A DNA stretch of 64,000 nt, from NCBI GenBank assembly GCA_029783825.1, contig JAREIK010002966.1, positions 162,888 to 226,887 of the forward strand, given 5' to 3'. The notes beneath the pieces are model-generated. The model saw only the letters and a list, made by a program, of their open reading frames with translations. It did no database searches and was not told the origin of the DNA. The stretch comes from Sapria himalayana (Eukaryota; Streptophyta; Magnoliopsida; Malpighiales; Rafflesiaceae). Positions 27,131 through 41,535 of the stretch are shown in pieces (the stretch's first letter is position 1; each line of letters starts with the position of its first letter). The translations under genes were made by a program, and so were the position numbers.

Positions 27131-27139
27131 TATGCCTAA

Positions 27140-28108
27140 TATAGGTATATTTAATTATATAGAGTTTTATATAGTTATACAAATATTTATAAATAGTTAT
27201 ACATATATAGTTAAACATAATGTTGTATGTTGTTATACATATAATTATAAATATATTTACATGTGATTATACATATAGTTACACATCTAGTTATACTTAT
27301 ATTTAAACATGTAGGAATATATATTTTTTCATATAGAATTTATTTATTTATACATATAGTTATGCATAGGTATAGATATAGTAAAATAAATTTTTATATA
27401 CTATTATATAAAAATGTATATTAAATATATATTGTTAATTATATATTTAAATATAGTTATGTATAAAGTTTTTATAGTTATACATATAGTAAAAGACAAT
27501 TATTTATAGTTATATGTTCTTATACCGATAGTATATTTAAGTATAAATAGATTTATATATGATTATATTTAATTATACATATAGTTATAGATATGTATGT
27601 AGTTAAAGATATAGTTATATATAATGTGTTTATAGTTATATATATAGTAAATTGCAATTTTATATATAGTATATTTTGTTAGAAATATAGTTATATGAAT
27701 TATACATATAGTTATAAATTATTATATAGTTAAAAAATAGTTATATATAGTTAAATATAGTTATAAAAATAGTTTACATAGTTACAAATATAATTAAATA
27801 TAGTTATAAAGAGTTTTATATAGTTATACAAATATTTATAAATAGTTATACATATATAGTTAAACATATAGTTATATATATGTTTTTATAAGTTTTAATT
27901 ATAATTATAGTTACATGTGTAATTGCACACATAGTTATACATATAGTTATAAATGTAGTTATACATGTTGTAGATGTAATTAAATATATTTTTTCATGTA
28001 ATTATATATATTTAGACATATTGTTATGTATAGGTATTAATGTAGATATATACATTTATATATAGTTATATTTTGATACACATTGGTAAATACATTTATA
28101 TATAGTTT

Positions 28109-28149
<41 letters not shown>

Positions 28150-28250
28150 TGTTATATTTATATATAGTTATGTATACTATTTTTATAGTTATACATATAG
28201 TAAAATACACATATATATATTTATGTGTTATTAATCTTGGGATCATCTTA
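27140..28250. repeat. E1 TATAGTTA-type degenerate repeat block
   Basis: About 1.1 kb of irregular units related to TATAGTTATACA. The complement (TATAACTA/TGTATAACTATA) forms matching blocks in E2 (about 40840-41530 and 43560-43880) and E3 (about 51420-51910 and 52860-53160), in the opposite orientation as expected from element orientation. A (TA)n run lies at about 28117-28143. Confidence 0.85.
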
Positions 28251-29950
28251 TTTACAAAATTTATTATGTAAATATTAAATATGTTGTTATATACACACTA
28301 GCTCACCACATACACTAACCCTCTCTTTGTGACTAACACATCCGTGGAAAAATACACGATGCCACAAGCCTGTCTGTGTGGCAAAATAGATGGAAAAAAG
28401 ATGAACACATCCGTGTTGAGAACTAGTAAGCCGAGTTTATTGGAGAATATACATAAGCTAGGAAAAATATGAAATTAGAAAAAAAATATTAGAATCAAAA
28501 CAAACACTGCTACATTATAATAAGCGATGAAGAGAAAGGGTAGAGGGCACACCTTAAATCGATAAGAAACTCATGGCTGAAGTAAATACTCTTACTCCAT
28601 TATTAGGTTTTGTTTTGATTTATCTGTGTTGAGAAAGAGAGGTAGATGACACTAGTTAGAGACTTAGAGTTTTCTCTGGACAACAAGATATGGTGATTTA
28701 AGTTTTAAAATTTTGTAAATGGTTTAATTTTTAATTAGCAAAACATTTAATAAACAATAAATATATATAAAACATATAGACTCACCTTTTTTTTACTTAA
28801 TAAATTATTTTCAATAATTTAATGTGTGTGTAGCAAGGCACACATAAAAAACAAACACCTTACAATTTTTAATTATTAAATTTATTAAATAATAAATATA
28901 TAAATAATTTCTAAAAATAGATGTTTGGCCTTCCAACTAGAAAAATAAATTAAATGGCTTCAAAATTTGTAAACTTCATATAGCAAGGCACACAAGAAAA
29001 GATGATTGGTCTTCAAGCCACACTCCTAAGAATTATAAATACTCTTTATGTTAAAAAATATATAAATATATATATTTTATAGTTATAACATTTTAAGAAT
29101 TCATATTAATTTTTAAGAATATAATAAGAAATATTTTTAAAGGCATAAAATTTCATATTATTTGATAAAATTTATAATTTATAAAATTCTAAAAATTACT
29201 TAAAGCGAGAAGATTATGAAAAAAAGTTATATTAATTATTTTAATAAAGATGGAATATTAAAAGCCAATAGTAAAAATTTTACTCAATTATTTAATTCTT
29301 ATAAATTTCAATAGGGGCAAACATATATGTATTTATCTTTAAATATTAATTTATTTTCTTTTAAATTTAATGAAAAATTTTACATTTTTTTTATAATTCA
29401 AGATTTTCAAATTTTTTTGTAATTATATTTTTAAAAGTTTTTTATAATCATAAAACTATTTTTTTAACATAAAATAATATTAATATGTACTTGTTTATTC
29501 GTTAATTTGGATATTTTTGTAATTATTTTATATTTAATTATACAAAGAATTATTTTAGTTTTTTATTAATAGAAATTTTAATGTATGTTCATTTATTTTT
29601 TAAAATATCTTTAATAATAATTATAATTATAGAATTAATTATTTAATGTATTTAAAATACAAAATTTTAAATTTCTTAATTAATAATTTTAGAAAAAATT
29701 TTTGGATAATTTTTTAAAAATTTGATAATCATAAAAAATGTTATTTTAGTTCGTATTAATATAATTTTTTTGTATTTATATATTTTTAAAAGTATTTATT
29801 TATAAAATCCTATTTTTAAAATTATATGAAGAGAATGTAACTTTCATGGATCGCTCATCTATAGACCATGATATCCATTTAATATACAAAATTAAATAAA
29901 TTATTAAAACAAATAATATATTAAAATAAAGTTAAATCATTAAACATTAG
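28251..29950 (-). other. E1 5' internal conserved AT-rich block
   Basis: Non-coding. In reverse orientation this matches 39240-40460 of E2 and 44940-46200 of E3. Landmarks are GGTCTATAGATGAGCGAT (complement near 29870), TGTGTAGCAAGGCACACA-like segments near 28830 and 28980, and long A/T-only stretches. Conservation between copies reflects common descent of the element. No gene is apparent. Confidence 0.75.
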
Positions 29951-30311
29951 CAACTAAAATTATATCTAGCCCAAATAGCTAGGGAAAAATCCCTAGCTAA
30001 ATGCATATATTTTGAGAAAATTAACATTTGAGGAATAATTGTTTGCGAATAAATATAAAATCATAAAAAAATTAAATAATTATTTAGCTATGGATTTAGA
30101 TAAGGAGAATACTTCGGTAAATCCGTTGCGAAATTTGCAATTTTCTTTGTGCGAAAATCTATGACAATATTAGCTAGGGACAATTTTAAATCAAAAATTT
30201 CCATCCCAAATACAACACAAATTTTTAATTCAATGTAAAATCTAAAATTTCTTTCTATTCAATAGATAAAGCCTTGCTATTTAACTAAGAATTTTTCCAT
30301 AGCTAAATTTT
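29951..30311. repeat. E1 5' subterminal region, short form
   Basis: Contains AAATAGCTAGGGAAAAATCC, TTAGCTATGGATTTAG and TCCATAGCTAAA motifs. It is only about 0.36 kb, against roughly 0.8-1.0 kb of regular ~60-bp units in E2 and E3. Confidence 0.75.
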
Positions 30312-30340
30312 CCAAGCTAAATAGACATTTTCTTGTACTG
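30312..30340. repeat. E1 terminal inverted repeat, 5' terminus of the element
   Basis: Ends ATTTTCTTGTACTG. The complement begins CAGTACAAGAAAAT, so the canonical CACTA has a C-to-G change at its third base. Confidence 0.85.
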
Positions 30341-32809
30341 CTAGCTATTTATCTGTCTATCTATATATCTTTCTATATGTCTATATGTCTATATGTTTAT
30401 ATATCTATATGTCCATCAGTCTATCATTCTATTTGTCTATCTATATGTTTATCTATTTATTTACTTGCATACATATCTATCAATCTATATACCCATTTAT
30501 TTATCTTTATATATATATATCATGTCTATTTGTCAATCAGTTTAAATGTTTATGAGTCATTCAGTCTATCAGTCTATCAGTCTATCTATCTATCAGTCAT
30601 TATGTTTATATGTTTATTTGTCTATGTGTCTATATTTCTATCTATCTATATATCAATCAATTATTATATCTTTCTGTCTATATTTGAATCAATCTATCTA
30701 TCTTTCTATATATTTATTTATCTATCTATCTATCTATCTATTAATCTATCTATCTATTTGTCCATCTGTCTATCTGTCTATCTGTCTATCTATCTATTTA
30801 TCTATCTATCTAACTATCTATTTGTCTATTTATCTATCTAACAAACAATAAGTCGATCTGTCTATTATCTATATGCCTATTTGTCTATCTATCTATCTAT
30901 ATGTCTTTATGTCTATCTATCTATATGTGTATCTGTCTATGTGTCTATCTGTGTAACTATCTAACTTACTATCTATCTATTTATCTATCTACATCTCTAT
31001 ATATCTAACTATGTATAGATCTATCAATTTTTTTATCTATCTATCTGTCTATTAGTCTATCAATATATTAGTTTATCTATCTATCTATCAAACTATATAT
31101 CTGTCTATCATTTTATTGTTGTATCTATTTTTCTATCGATTTATTTATCTATCTATCTATCTGACTAACCATTTGTTAATCTCTATATCTATCTATCTTT
31201 CTATTTGTCTATCTATTTATCTATCTATCTTTCTATCTATTTGTCAATCTGTCTATATATTTATCTAACTAACTACCTATCTATCTATTTATTTGTATAT
31301 TTATCTAACTATATATATATATATATATCCATTGTCTATATGTCTATCTATATATCTATCTATCTATCCTATCTATATATCTGGATCTCTATCTATCAAT
31401 CTATCTTGTATCTATCTATCAGTCTATCTATCTATTTATGTGTATATTTATCAATTTGCTTATCTATCTATTTGTTTATTTGTCTATATGTTTATAAATC
31501 TATTTGTCTATCTATATATTTTTCTATCTACCTATCTACCTATTTGCCTATCTATCAATTTTATTATATATCTATCTATTTGTGTGTGTGTGTGTGTGTG
31601 TGTATATTTATCTATCTAACTATCTATCTATTTGTCTATCTAGATATCTATCTATCTATCTATTTGTTTATATATTTTCTATTTAGCTGTATATCTATCT
31701 ACTAGTCAACTTGTCAACCTATATACCAAACTAGCTATCCATCTATCTATCTATATTTCTATCTATCAATCAATATATGTGTATATCTGTTTATCTGTCT
31801 ATATATCTATCTATTTGTCTATCTGTATGTTTGTTTATCTATATTTCTATCTTTATGTCTATATATATATTTGTCTATCTATCAATCTATCTTTATATCT
31901 ATTTATCTGGCTATTAGTTTATTTATCTATCTCTATCATTCTATCATTTTATCTATCAATCTATCAATTTATCTATCTATCTTCTAACTATCTTTATATC
32001 TGCCTATCTATCTATCTATTTATCTATCAATCAATCATTCATTCATTCAATCTATCTATCTATCTAGCTATCTATCTATCTATCTATATGTCTCTCTGTC
32101 TATCTATCTATCTATCTATCTATCTATCAATTTTTCAATAAACCAATGTGTTTATCAATCAATCATTCTATCAATCAATCAATCTATCTATCAGTTTATC
32201 TATGTATCTTTCTAAATATTTATTTGTTGATCCTTCTATCTGCCTATCTATCTATTTATCCATTTGTCAATCTTTCTATATGTCGATCTGTCTATTTGAC
32301 TATTTATTAATATGTCTATCTATCAATCTCTTTATCTATCTATTTGTCTAGCTATCTATCTATTTATCTATCTATCTTTCTTTCTTTTTATATGTATTTA
32401 TATATATCAATCAATCTATCTATCTATCTATCTATCTGTCTATTTATATTTATGTCTATTAGCCTCTCTATATATTCGTCTATCTATCTATCTTAAAATT
32501 CATCTATCTATTCCTATATCTATATGACAATAAGTCTATCTATCTATTTGTCTATATTTCAATCTATTTATCAAGGTGTCTATGTGTGCATCTATCTCTC
32601 TATCTATCTATCTATATATCTATATATCTATCTATCTCTCAGTATATTTGTAAATCTGTCTAAAAATGTATGTGTCTATATATCTATCTAATTAAATATC
32701 TATATGTAAATTGATCTATATGTCTATCTACCTATTAGTATTTCTGTTTATTTAAATATTATCATTCTATTAGTCTATCAGACTATTTTATTATTATTCT
32801 ATCTGTATA

Positions 32810-32847
<38 letters not shown>

Positions 32848-33644
32848 TATCTATCTATCTATTTGTTTATCTATCTATCAATCTATCTATGTGTCTATCT
32901 ATTTATCTATTTATACATCTATCAAACTTCTTTCAAACTATCTGTTTATCTATCAATCTATTAATTTGTCAATCTACCTATCTATCTCTTTATCTATTTA
33001 TTTTTCTATCTATCTCTCTATATAATAGTCGTTATATCTACTATCTATCTATATACATGTCTATCTATTGATCTATTTGTCTGTCAATTTTTCTATCTAT
33101 CTAATTGTCTATATATAAATATATATATTTGTTGATCTGTCTATCTATTTATTTGTCTATCTATTTATTTATATTTATGTTGATTTATCAATCTTTCTAT
33201 CTATTTATCTACATTTCTATCTATGTTTCTATCTATATACCTATCTATGTACCTATCAACCTATCTATCTATGTATCTATTTATTTGTCTATCTATCTTG
33301 TCTATCAATTTATTAGTTTATCAATTTGTCTATATTTTTATTTTTCAATCTATGTTTCTGACTATTTGTCAATCAATCTATCTATCTATATGTCTATCTA
33401 TCTATATGTATATCTATATATCTTTCTTTCAGTCTATCTATCTATCTATCTATATGTTTATATATCTATATATCTATCAATCATTCTATCTTTCTTTGAT
33501 TCTATTTGTCTATAAATATTTTTATCTATTTAACTAACTATCAATCTGTCTATATATCTATATATCTATCTCTCTGCCTATCTATATATCTATCTATATT
33601 CTATTTGTCAACATGTCTATCTGTTATATGTCTTTATGTTATAC

Positions 33645-33690
<46 letters not shown>
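33645..33690. repeat. (TA)n microsatellite
   Basis: A TA run of about 46 bases inside the TCTA tract. Confidence 0.93.
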
Positions 33691-33692
<2 letters not shown>

Positions 33693-34054
33693 ATTTATCT
33701 GTCTATATGTATAATTGTCTTAATGTGTATCTGTGTGTCTATCTATCTAACTAAATTTCTGTATATCTATCTATCTATAAGTGTATCTTTCTATCTATCT
33801 ATTGGTCTATCTGTCTATTAGTCTTTCTATCTATGTATTTATCAATCTATGTATCAATTTTTCTATCTGGCTATCTTTCTATCTTTAATATCTATCTATC
33901 TGTTTATCTATCTATCTATCTGTACGTCTCTCTATCTATCAATGTATCAATAAATCAACCAATCTTTCTATCAATCAATCTTTCTTTCTATCTATATATT
34001 TATCTATTGATTTATCTCTTTATTTATCTATCTATCGATTTATCTTTATATCTT

Positions 34055-34087
<33 letters not shown>

Positions 34088-35112
34088 CTATCAATCTATC
34101 GCTCTATCTATCTATCTATATAACTTTCTATCATTCTAATAATTTAATTATTTATATGTCTATTTTTTGTCTATATATCTATAAATTTGTTTATCTTTTT
34201 ATCTATCAATCTATCTAACTTATTATCTTATTATCTACTAATCTGTTTATTTATTTATCTATTTATATATTTGTCTATTTGTCTATATGGCTATCCTTCT
34301 ATCCTTTTAGCTATCTATATATCTGTCAATCATTCTATCTATCTATCATTCTATTTATCTAATTTTTATATCTATCTATATATCTATAATTCTATCATTC
34401 TATCTGTCAATCTATTTATCAATCTATCTACTTGCCTTCTATCTATCTATATATCTATCTTTATATCTAAATATCTATTTATATATCTACCTATCTATCT
34501 ATCTAACTATTTATCTATCTCTCTATCTATTTATCAATCTATATATCTATCTATCTATATATCTGTCTATCTATCTATATGTTTATCTATCAATATGTCT
34601 ATATATCTATCTTTCTATCTATATATCTATGTATCTAGTTATCTATCAATCATTTTATATGTCTATATGTCTATCTATCTATCTATCTTTTAATTCTTTC
34701 TATTTTCCTATTTATCTATATATATATATATATGTAATATTCTTTCTATTTGCATATGTATCATTATATATATATATATATATCAATTTATGTATCAATA
34801 AATCAATCAATCTATCTATTTATCTATCTATATGTATGTATATCTATTTATCTATCTATTTATCTATCTATTTATCTATCAAGTTTTTAATCAATCTATA
34901 TGTCTATCTATCAATCTATCTAACTGTCAATTTGTTTATCTATTTATTTGTGTATCTTTATCTCTTTTTTTATATCTATCTTTTTATTAATTTATATTTC
35001 TATCTATCTATATGTCCATCTATCGACAAGTATATTTGTATATCTATCTATTTGTCTATCTGACAATCTGTCTATGTGGCTATGTGTCTATGCGTCTTTT
35101 TATCTACCTAAC

Positions 35113-35114
<2 letters not shown>

Positions 35115-35146
<32 letters not shown>
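35115..35146. repeat. (CA)n microsatellite
   Basis: A CA run of about 32 bases inside the TCTA tract. Confidence 0.93.
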
Positions 35147-35151
<5 letters not shown>

Positions 35152-38100
35152 CTTTTTGTCTATATATCTATCTGCCAATATGTATTTTTGTTTATTTGTT
35201 ATATCTGTCTATCTATCTAACTTTCTATATATCTATATTTTAATCAAATAATCAACCTATCTAACTATAGATCTTTGTATTTATCTATCTACATATTTAA
35301 CTATTTATCTATCTACTAATTATCTATTTATCTATCTATCTATTTATCAATCACCCAATCTTTCTATATATATATATATCTATCTACCTATCTACTTATC
35401 TATCCTCCTATCTATCTATCTATCTATCTACCTACCTACTAATTTATCAATAATATATCTATCTATGTATCTATCTATCTATATCTCTATCTATCAGCCT
35501 GTCTATCTATCTACCTATTTCTATGTCAATCTTTCTAAAAATTTGTCTATCTTTTTATATGTCAATTTGTCTATCTACCTAATTGTCAAACTATCTATCT
35601 ATCTATATATCAAGCATACTATTTACCTATTTATCTGTCTATCTATCTATTTATTTATCTATCTTTACATCTATTTGTTTATTTATTTCTTTATCTTTCT
35701 ATCTGCCAATCTTTCTATATCTTTATCTATCTATTTATCTATATTTACATCTATTTGTCTATTTATCTATTTATCTTTTTATCTGCCTATCTATCTATAT
35801 GTTTATCTATCTATCTTTCATTCTATCATTCTATATGTTTATCTATTTATTATTTATTTATAATCTATTTATCTACTTGCCAATCTATCGATCTATGTAT
35901 CTATCTATCTATATATCTATCTATCTATCAGTATGTTTATCTATTTGTCTATTAGTTTATTTGTTTATCAGTCATTCAGTGTAATTTTTTATGACTCTAT
36001 CTGCCTATGAGTATATATGTCTATATGTCTTTATGTTTATCTATCTAGTTGTCTATCAATGTATCTATCGATCTATCTATTTGTCTATCTGTCTATCTAT
36101 CTATTTATATATTTATCTATCTATTTGTCTATTTCTCTTTCTGTCAATCTATCTATCTATTTATTTATTTATCTGTCTATCTATATTTATATCTATATGT
36201 CTATCTGTCTATATGTTTATCTATCTTTTTGTTTATCTCTTTATCTGTCTCTCTATCTTTCTATCTATTTATCTATCTAACTATCTGTCAATCAATCAAT
36301 CAATCTATTTATCTATCTTTATTTCTATCTATCTATCATTCTATCTTTCTAATTGTCTATCTGTTTATATGTATATCTATCTATATTTCTATTTGTCTAT
36401 TTTCTATATGTCTATCTGTCTATCTATCTATTTATTTATTTATATATTTGTCTACCTATTTATCTATCTATCATTTCTGTCTGTCTATTAATCAATTTAT
36501 TTGTTTATCAATCATTCAATCTATTTTTTATCACTCTATCTGTCTATCAGAATAGATGTCTATATATATCTATGTCTCTATGTCTTTATTTATCTATCCA
36601 TCTATCTATCTATATATTTATCTATATATCTATCTATCTATCTATAGATATATCTATCTATTTGTCTATTTATCTAGCTATATTTCTTTATTTCAATATA
36701 TCTATCAGTCTATCTTTCTAATCGGCTATCTATTTATATGTATATCTATCTATCTTTTTATTATTCTATTTATCTTTATGTCGAATTGTCTATCTATCTA
36801 TCTGTCTATTGATTTATTTGTTTATTTGTCTATCTATCTATCTATCAGTATGTCTGTCTGTTTGTATAAATTTTTTTATTTATCAATCATTCAGTCTATT
36901 TTTTATCACTCTATCTGTATATCAGTATATCTGCCTATATGTCTATATGTCTTTATGTCTTTTTGTCTATTTGTCTATCTATCTGTCTGTATCTTTATCT
37001 ATCTATCTTTCTTTCTATCTGTCTATCTATATATCTATTTGTTTTTCTATTGTATTATCTATCTTTCTTTATTTCTATCTATCTTTCAGTCTATCTTTTT
37101 AATTGTATATTTGTTTATATGGATATCTATCTATCTTTGTATTTGTCTATTTATCTATATGTATATCTATCTATCTATAAGTCTCTCTATCTGTCTCTCT
37201 ATTTATCTATCTCTCTATTTATCAATTAAATAAGCTATCTATCTATCTATTTATCTATTTGTATATTTGTCTTTCTGTCTATATATTTATATATATATCC
37301 ATCTATATATCTATCAAATGATTTATATCTCTATCTATCTATCTATTTAGCAACCTTTCTATCTGTCAATTTATCTATCAGTCTATCTATCATTCTATCT
37401 ATATGTCTATCTGTGTAATTCTCAATATGTATATCTGTCTATTTGTCTTTCTGTCTATTTGTCTAACTATCTATATGTCCATCTATCAATATATCTAGCT
37501 ATTTGACTATCCATTTGTCGATATATCTCTTTATCAATCTATTTATATGTTTATTTATATATCTATCTTTCTGTGTATTGATCTATCTATATATATTTTT
37601 ATTTGCCTATTGTCTATTTGTCTATTTGCCTATTTGTCAATATGTCTATATGTCTTTCAATCCATCTGTCTATATGTCTATCTATATATTTGTCTATTTG
37701 TAAATATGACTAATTGCCTATTTGTCTTTCTATCTATCTATCTATCTATCAATATATCAATTTGTTTCACTATTTATCTATCCATCAGTCTACTTGTCTA
37801 ATTGTCTACCTATCTACATAATTATTTGTATATCTATCTATTTGTCTATCGATATAATAGTTTATCTATATATCTGTCTATATGTCTATCTATATTTCTA
37901 TCTATATGTCTATTTGTTTATCTATCTATTTGTCTAGCTGTCTTTCTGTCTATCTATTATCTGTCTATCTGTCTATCTTTCTATCGAATTTTCATTCTAT
38001 CAATCTCTCTTTATTTCTCTTTATCTGTCTATTTAAATATCTATCAATTTGTCTATCATTCTATTTATCTATCTGTCTATTTATTTATCTATCTACTTGC

Positions 38101-38342
38101 CTATCTATCTATCTATCTATCTATCTATCTCTCTGCCTATATATCCATCTATATTTCTTCTAACTATCTATCAATTTATCGATCAATCAATCAACTTATC
38201 TATCTATCTATCTACATGTCTATCTATCTATCAATCTATATCTATCTATTTGTTAATCTATCTATCTATATATCAATCTATATGTCTCTTTGTGTTATTA
38301 TTTATCTGTATATCTGTTTATATATCAGCTTATCCATCTAAA

Positions 38343-38380
<38 letters not shown>

Positions 38381-38439
38381 TATTTGTCTATATTTCTATG
38401 TATCTATCTATCTATCTATTTTACTACAAGAACATATTT

Positions 38440-39235
38440 ATTTAGTTAGTGAATTTTAGCTAGGGATCAATCCCTAGCTAAATTATGATGGATTAGCTAG
38501 GGAATAGCAATGGATTTATGATTTTTTATTGAAATAAAAATTTGAAACGGATTAGCGACGGATTAGCGATAGAATATTTACATAAATTCCAATCAAGAAA
38601 TTAGGGAATTTAGCAATGGATTAGCGGCGGATTAGCGGCGGAATATTTTCGTAAATTTCTCTCAATAAAAGAGGGGAATTTAGTAACGAATTAGCGACGA
38701 AATTTTCAAAGCTAATAAAATCCTAAATATAGTAATGGATTTAGCGACGTATTTAGCGATAGAATGTTCCTAGCTAATAAAATCCATAATTTTGTGACGG
38801 ATTAAGCGATGAAATTTCTCTAGCTAATTACATTCATATCATAGCGACAGATTTCAACTACAGAATTCCCTACCTAATAACATCTGGAACATAGTAATGG
38901 ATTTTAGCGATGAAATTTTTCTAGCTAATTATATCCAGAAATATAGTGACGAATTTAGTGATGAAATTTCCCTAGCTAATTACATACTGAATATAGCGAT
39001 GGTTTTTAGAGATAAAGCTCCTCTAGCTAATTACATCCTGAATATAGCAACGTATTTTAGTAACAAAATTTCCCTAATTCATTGAATCAAGAATATATCG
39101 AAAGATTTAGCGATGAAACTTCCCTAGCAAATAAAATCCGGAATAAAACGACAGATTTAGTGACCGAACTTCCCTAGCTAATTAAATCTCGATCATATGG
39201 ATGGATTTAAAGACAAATTTTCTAGCCAATATTTA
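38440..39235. repeat. E2 5' subterminal repeat array
   Basis: About a dozen diverged units of roughly 60 bp. Each combines an ATAGCGACGGATTTAGCGA-like part with GAAATTTCCCTAGCTAAT and ATCCGGAATA-like parts. CACTA elements commonly carry such subterminal repeats as binding sites for their accessory protein. Confidence 0.85.
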
Positions 39236-40840
39236 ATTATTTAATTTTTTTTAATTTATTATTAGTTTTAATATTTTATTTATTTTTGTTTATTAAATAT
39301 ATGTTAATGGTCTATAGATGAGCGATACTTGAAAGATACATTCTCTCCGTAAAATTTTTAAAAAGGGATATAATAGATAAATAATTTTAAAATATAAAAA
39401 TACAAAAAATTATATTAATAAGGACTAAAATAACTATTTTTATGATGTATTAATTTTTAAAAAAATTATACAAAAAATTTTTCTAAAATTTTTAATTAAG
39501 AAACTTAAAAATTTGTATTAAATTAATATTAATTAATTAATTCAAAAATATAATAACTTTTTTCGATATTTTAAAAATTAAATTAACATACATTAAATTT
39601 TTACTAATATAAATGTAAAATAATTCAATGTATGATAAAATAAAAAAAATTTCAAAAATATTTGAATTGACGAATAAACTAGTAAATATTAATATTATTA
39701 TAAGTATTAAAAAAATTTTAATTATTATAAGAAACTATTAAAAAAATAATTAATATAAAATTTGAAAATATTGAAATATAATAAAAATATAATTTTTTTA
39801 AAATAAAGTTAACAGAAAATAAATTAATATTTAAAAATAAATACATAGATATTTGCTCTTGCTAAAATTTATAAGAATTAAATAATTGAATAATATTTTT
39901 ACGATTAGCTTTTAACATTAAGTCTTTATTAAATTAATAAATATAAATTTTTTAATTATCTTCTCACTTTAAAAAATTTTTGAATTTTAAAAATTATTAA
40001 TGATATCGAATAATATGAAATTTTATGCCTTTAAAATTATTTCATATTATCTTCATAAAAATTAATATGAATTCATAAAAATTTATAACCATAAAATATA
40101 AATTTTTTAATATTAAAGTATTTTATAACTCTTAAAAGAGTGGCTAGAAAACAGATCACCTTTCATGTATATCTTATTATATGAAGTTTATTAATTTTGT
40201 AGCTATTTGATATTTTTTTTATAAGGCTAAACATAAATTTTTTTAATTTGTTTATATATTTATTATTGAATTAATATTATAATAAAAAATTATAAGGTGT
40301 TTATTTTTCATGTGTACCTTGCTACACACACATTAATTTTCTTTAAAAAATTTTGATGGTAAATAAAATAAATGAGTATTTTTGTATTATATATATATAT
40401 ATATTGTTTATTTAATGTTTTTATAATTAAAAATATAAATATTTTGGTAATATATATAATCACTTGTTGAGACTCTAGAGACAAAATCTAATAAGTGAAG
40501 CACATATCCTCCATAGTCCACCATCTATATCTCATCACCGACGTATCAAAACTTATTCGAACATTTAGCAATAATTTGTTATTGATTTGAGGTACATTTT
40601 CTATCCAATTTTTCATCTATTATCTTAATGCAAGAGTTTGCGTATTGATTCTATTATTTTTTTTTCTAAAATTCTTCTTCTTTAATCGCCATTGTATTTC
40701 TTGGATTGCTTATATAAACTTCTTCGTATACATACTTCAAGCATCTATGATATAATGTGTACTCATTGTGTGAATCTTAATGGTGCATAGCAGGTATGCC
40801 GACTTGATATCTACATCAATATACAAAACTATATATAAAT
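39236..40840. other. E2 conserved AT-rich non-coding block
   Basis: No gene seen. It matches E3 44936-46460 and, inverted, E1 28251-29950. Landmarks are GGTCTATAGATGAGCGAT near 39309 and CTTGCTACACACACATTA near 40318. Confidence 0.75.
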
Positions 40841-41535
40841 CGTATACATAAACATAAGTGTATTTTATATAAGCGTATTTAAACATTAATATATATCAAT
40901 ATGCATGTGTGATATAATTTGAATTTCTTATTTGTGTATTTTACAATATATATAACTATAAAAATAGTATACATACACATAATTATATATAAATATAACA
41001 ACGTATATTTAATATAGATAGATAGATAGATATATATATATATATATATATATATTACTATATATAAATGTATTTAGCATTATTATATATAAATGAATTT
41101 ATCTACATTAATATACGTAACTATATATAAATAGTATACATAAACAATATACATACACAGTATAATGTATGCCGACTTGATATATACATCAATATACATA
41201 ACTATTTATAAATAGTATACATAAACAGTATACATAAACATAAGTGTATTTAACAATATGTGTATTTTACTATATCTATAACTATAAAAATAGTATACAT
41301 AAACAAAACTATATATAAATATAACAACATATATTTAATATACATATATATATATATATTGATATATAACTATATATAAATGTAATTTAATAATTTGTAT
41401 ATCAACATATTACTATATATAAATGTGTTTATCTACATCAATACCTATACATAGCCATATGTCTAAATATATATAATTACATGAAAAACTATATATAACT
41501 ACATCTACAACTTGTATAACTACATGCTTCAGAAA
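40841..41535. repeat. E2 TATAACTA-type repeat block
   Basis: Irregular units such as AACTATATATAAATAGTATACATAAACA, with a short GATA run and a (TA)n run near 41020-41054. Confidence 0.82.

Larger units (their letters stand above)
18925..30340 (-). mobile_element. CACTA (En/Spm) DNA transposon E1, 11.4 kb, non-autonomous by decay
   Basis: Both termini carry the family inverted repeat: CACTATAAGAAAAT at 18925 and, read from the complement at 30340, CAGTACAAGAAAAT. Subterminal TAGCTAGGGA-type repeats lie inside both ends. The element is oriented on the minus strand: 5' terminus at 30340, transposase at 25445-21770, 3' terminus at 18925. It interrupts the TCTA tract. Its 5' region matches the 5' regions of E2 and E3 in reverse orientation, for example GGTCTATAGATGAGCGAT read from the complement near 29870. 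Transposase frames are broken by stops and a frameshift. Confidence 0.9.
30344..38421 (+). repeat. Degenerate TCTA tetranucleotide tract, right segment
   Basis: About 8.1 kb of imperfect TCTA units between E1 and E2. Embedded pure runs include (GT)n near 31583-31602, (TA)n near 32815-32844 and 33645-33690, (CA)n near 35115-35146 and (TA)n near 38346-38377. A higher-order block starting with TTTATCARTCATTCARTSTA appears near 35964, 36503 and 36880. I see no gene. The long stop-free plus-strand frames follow from the repeat. Confidence 0.97.
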
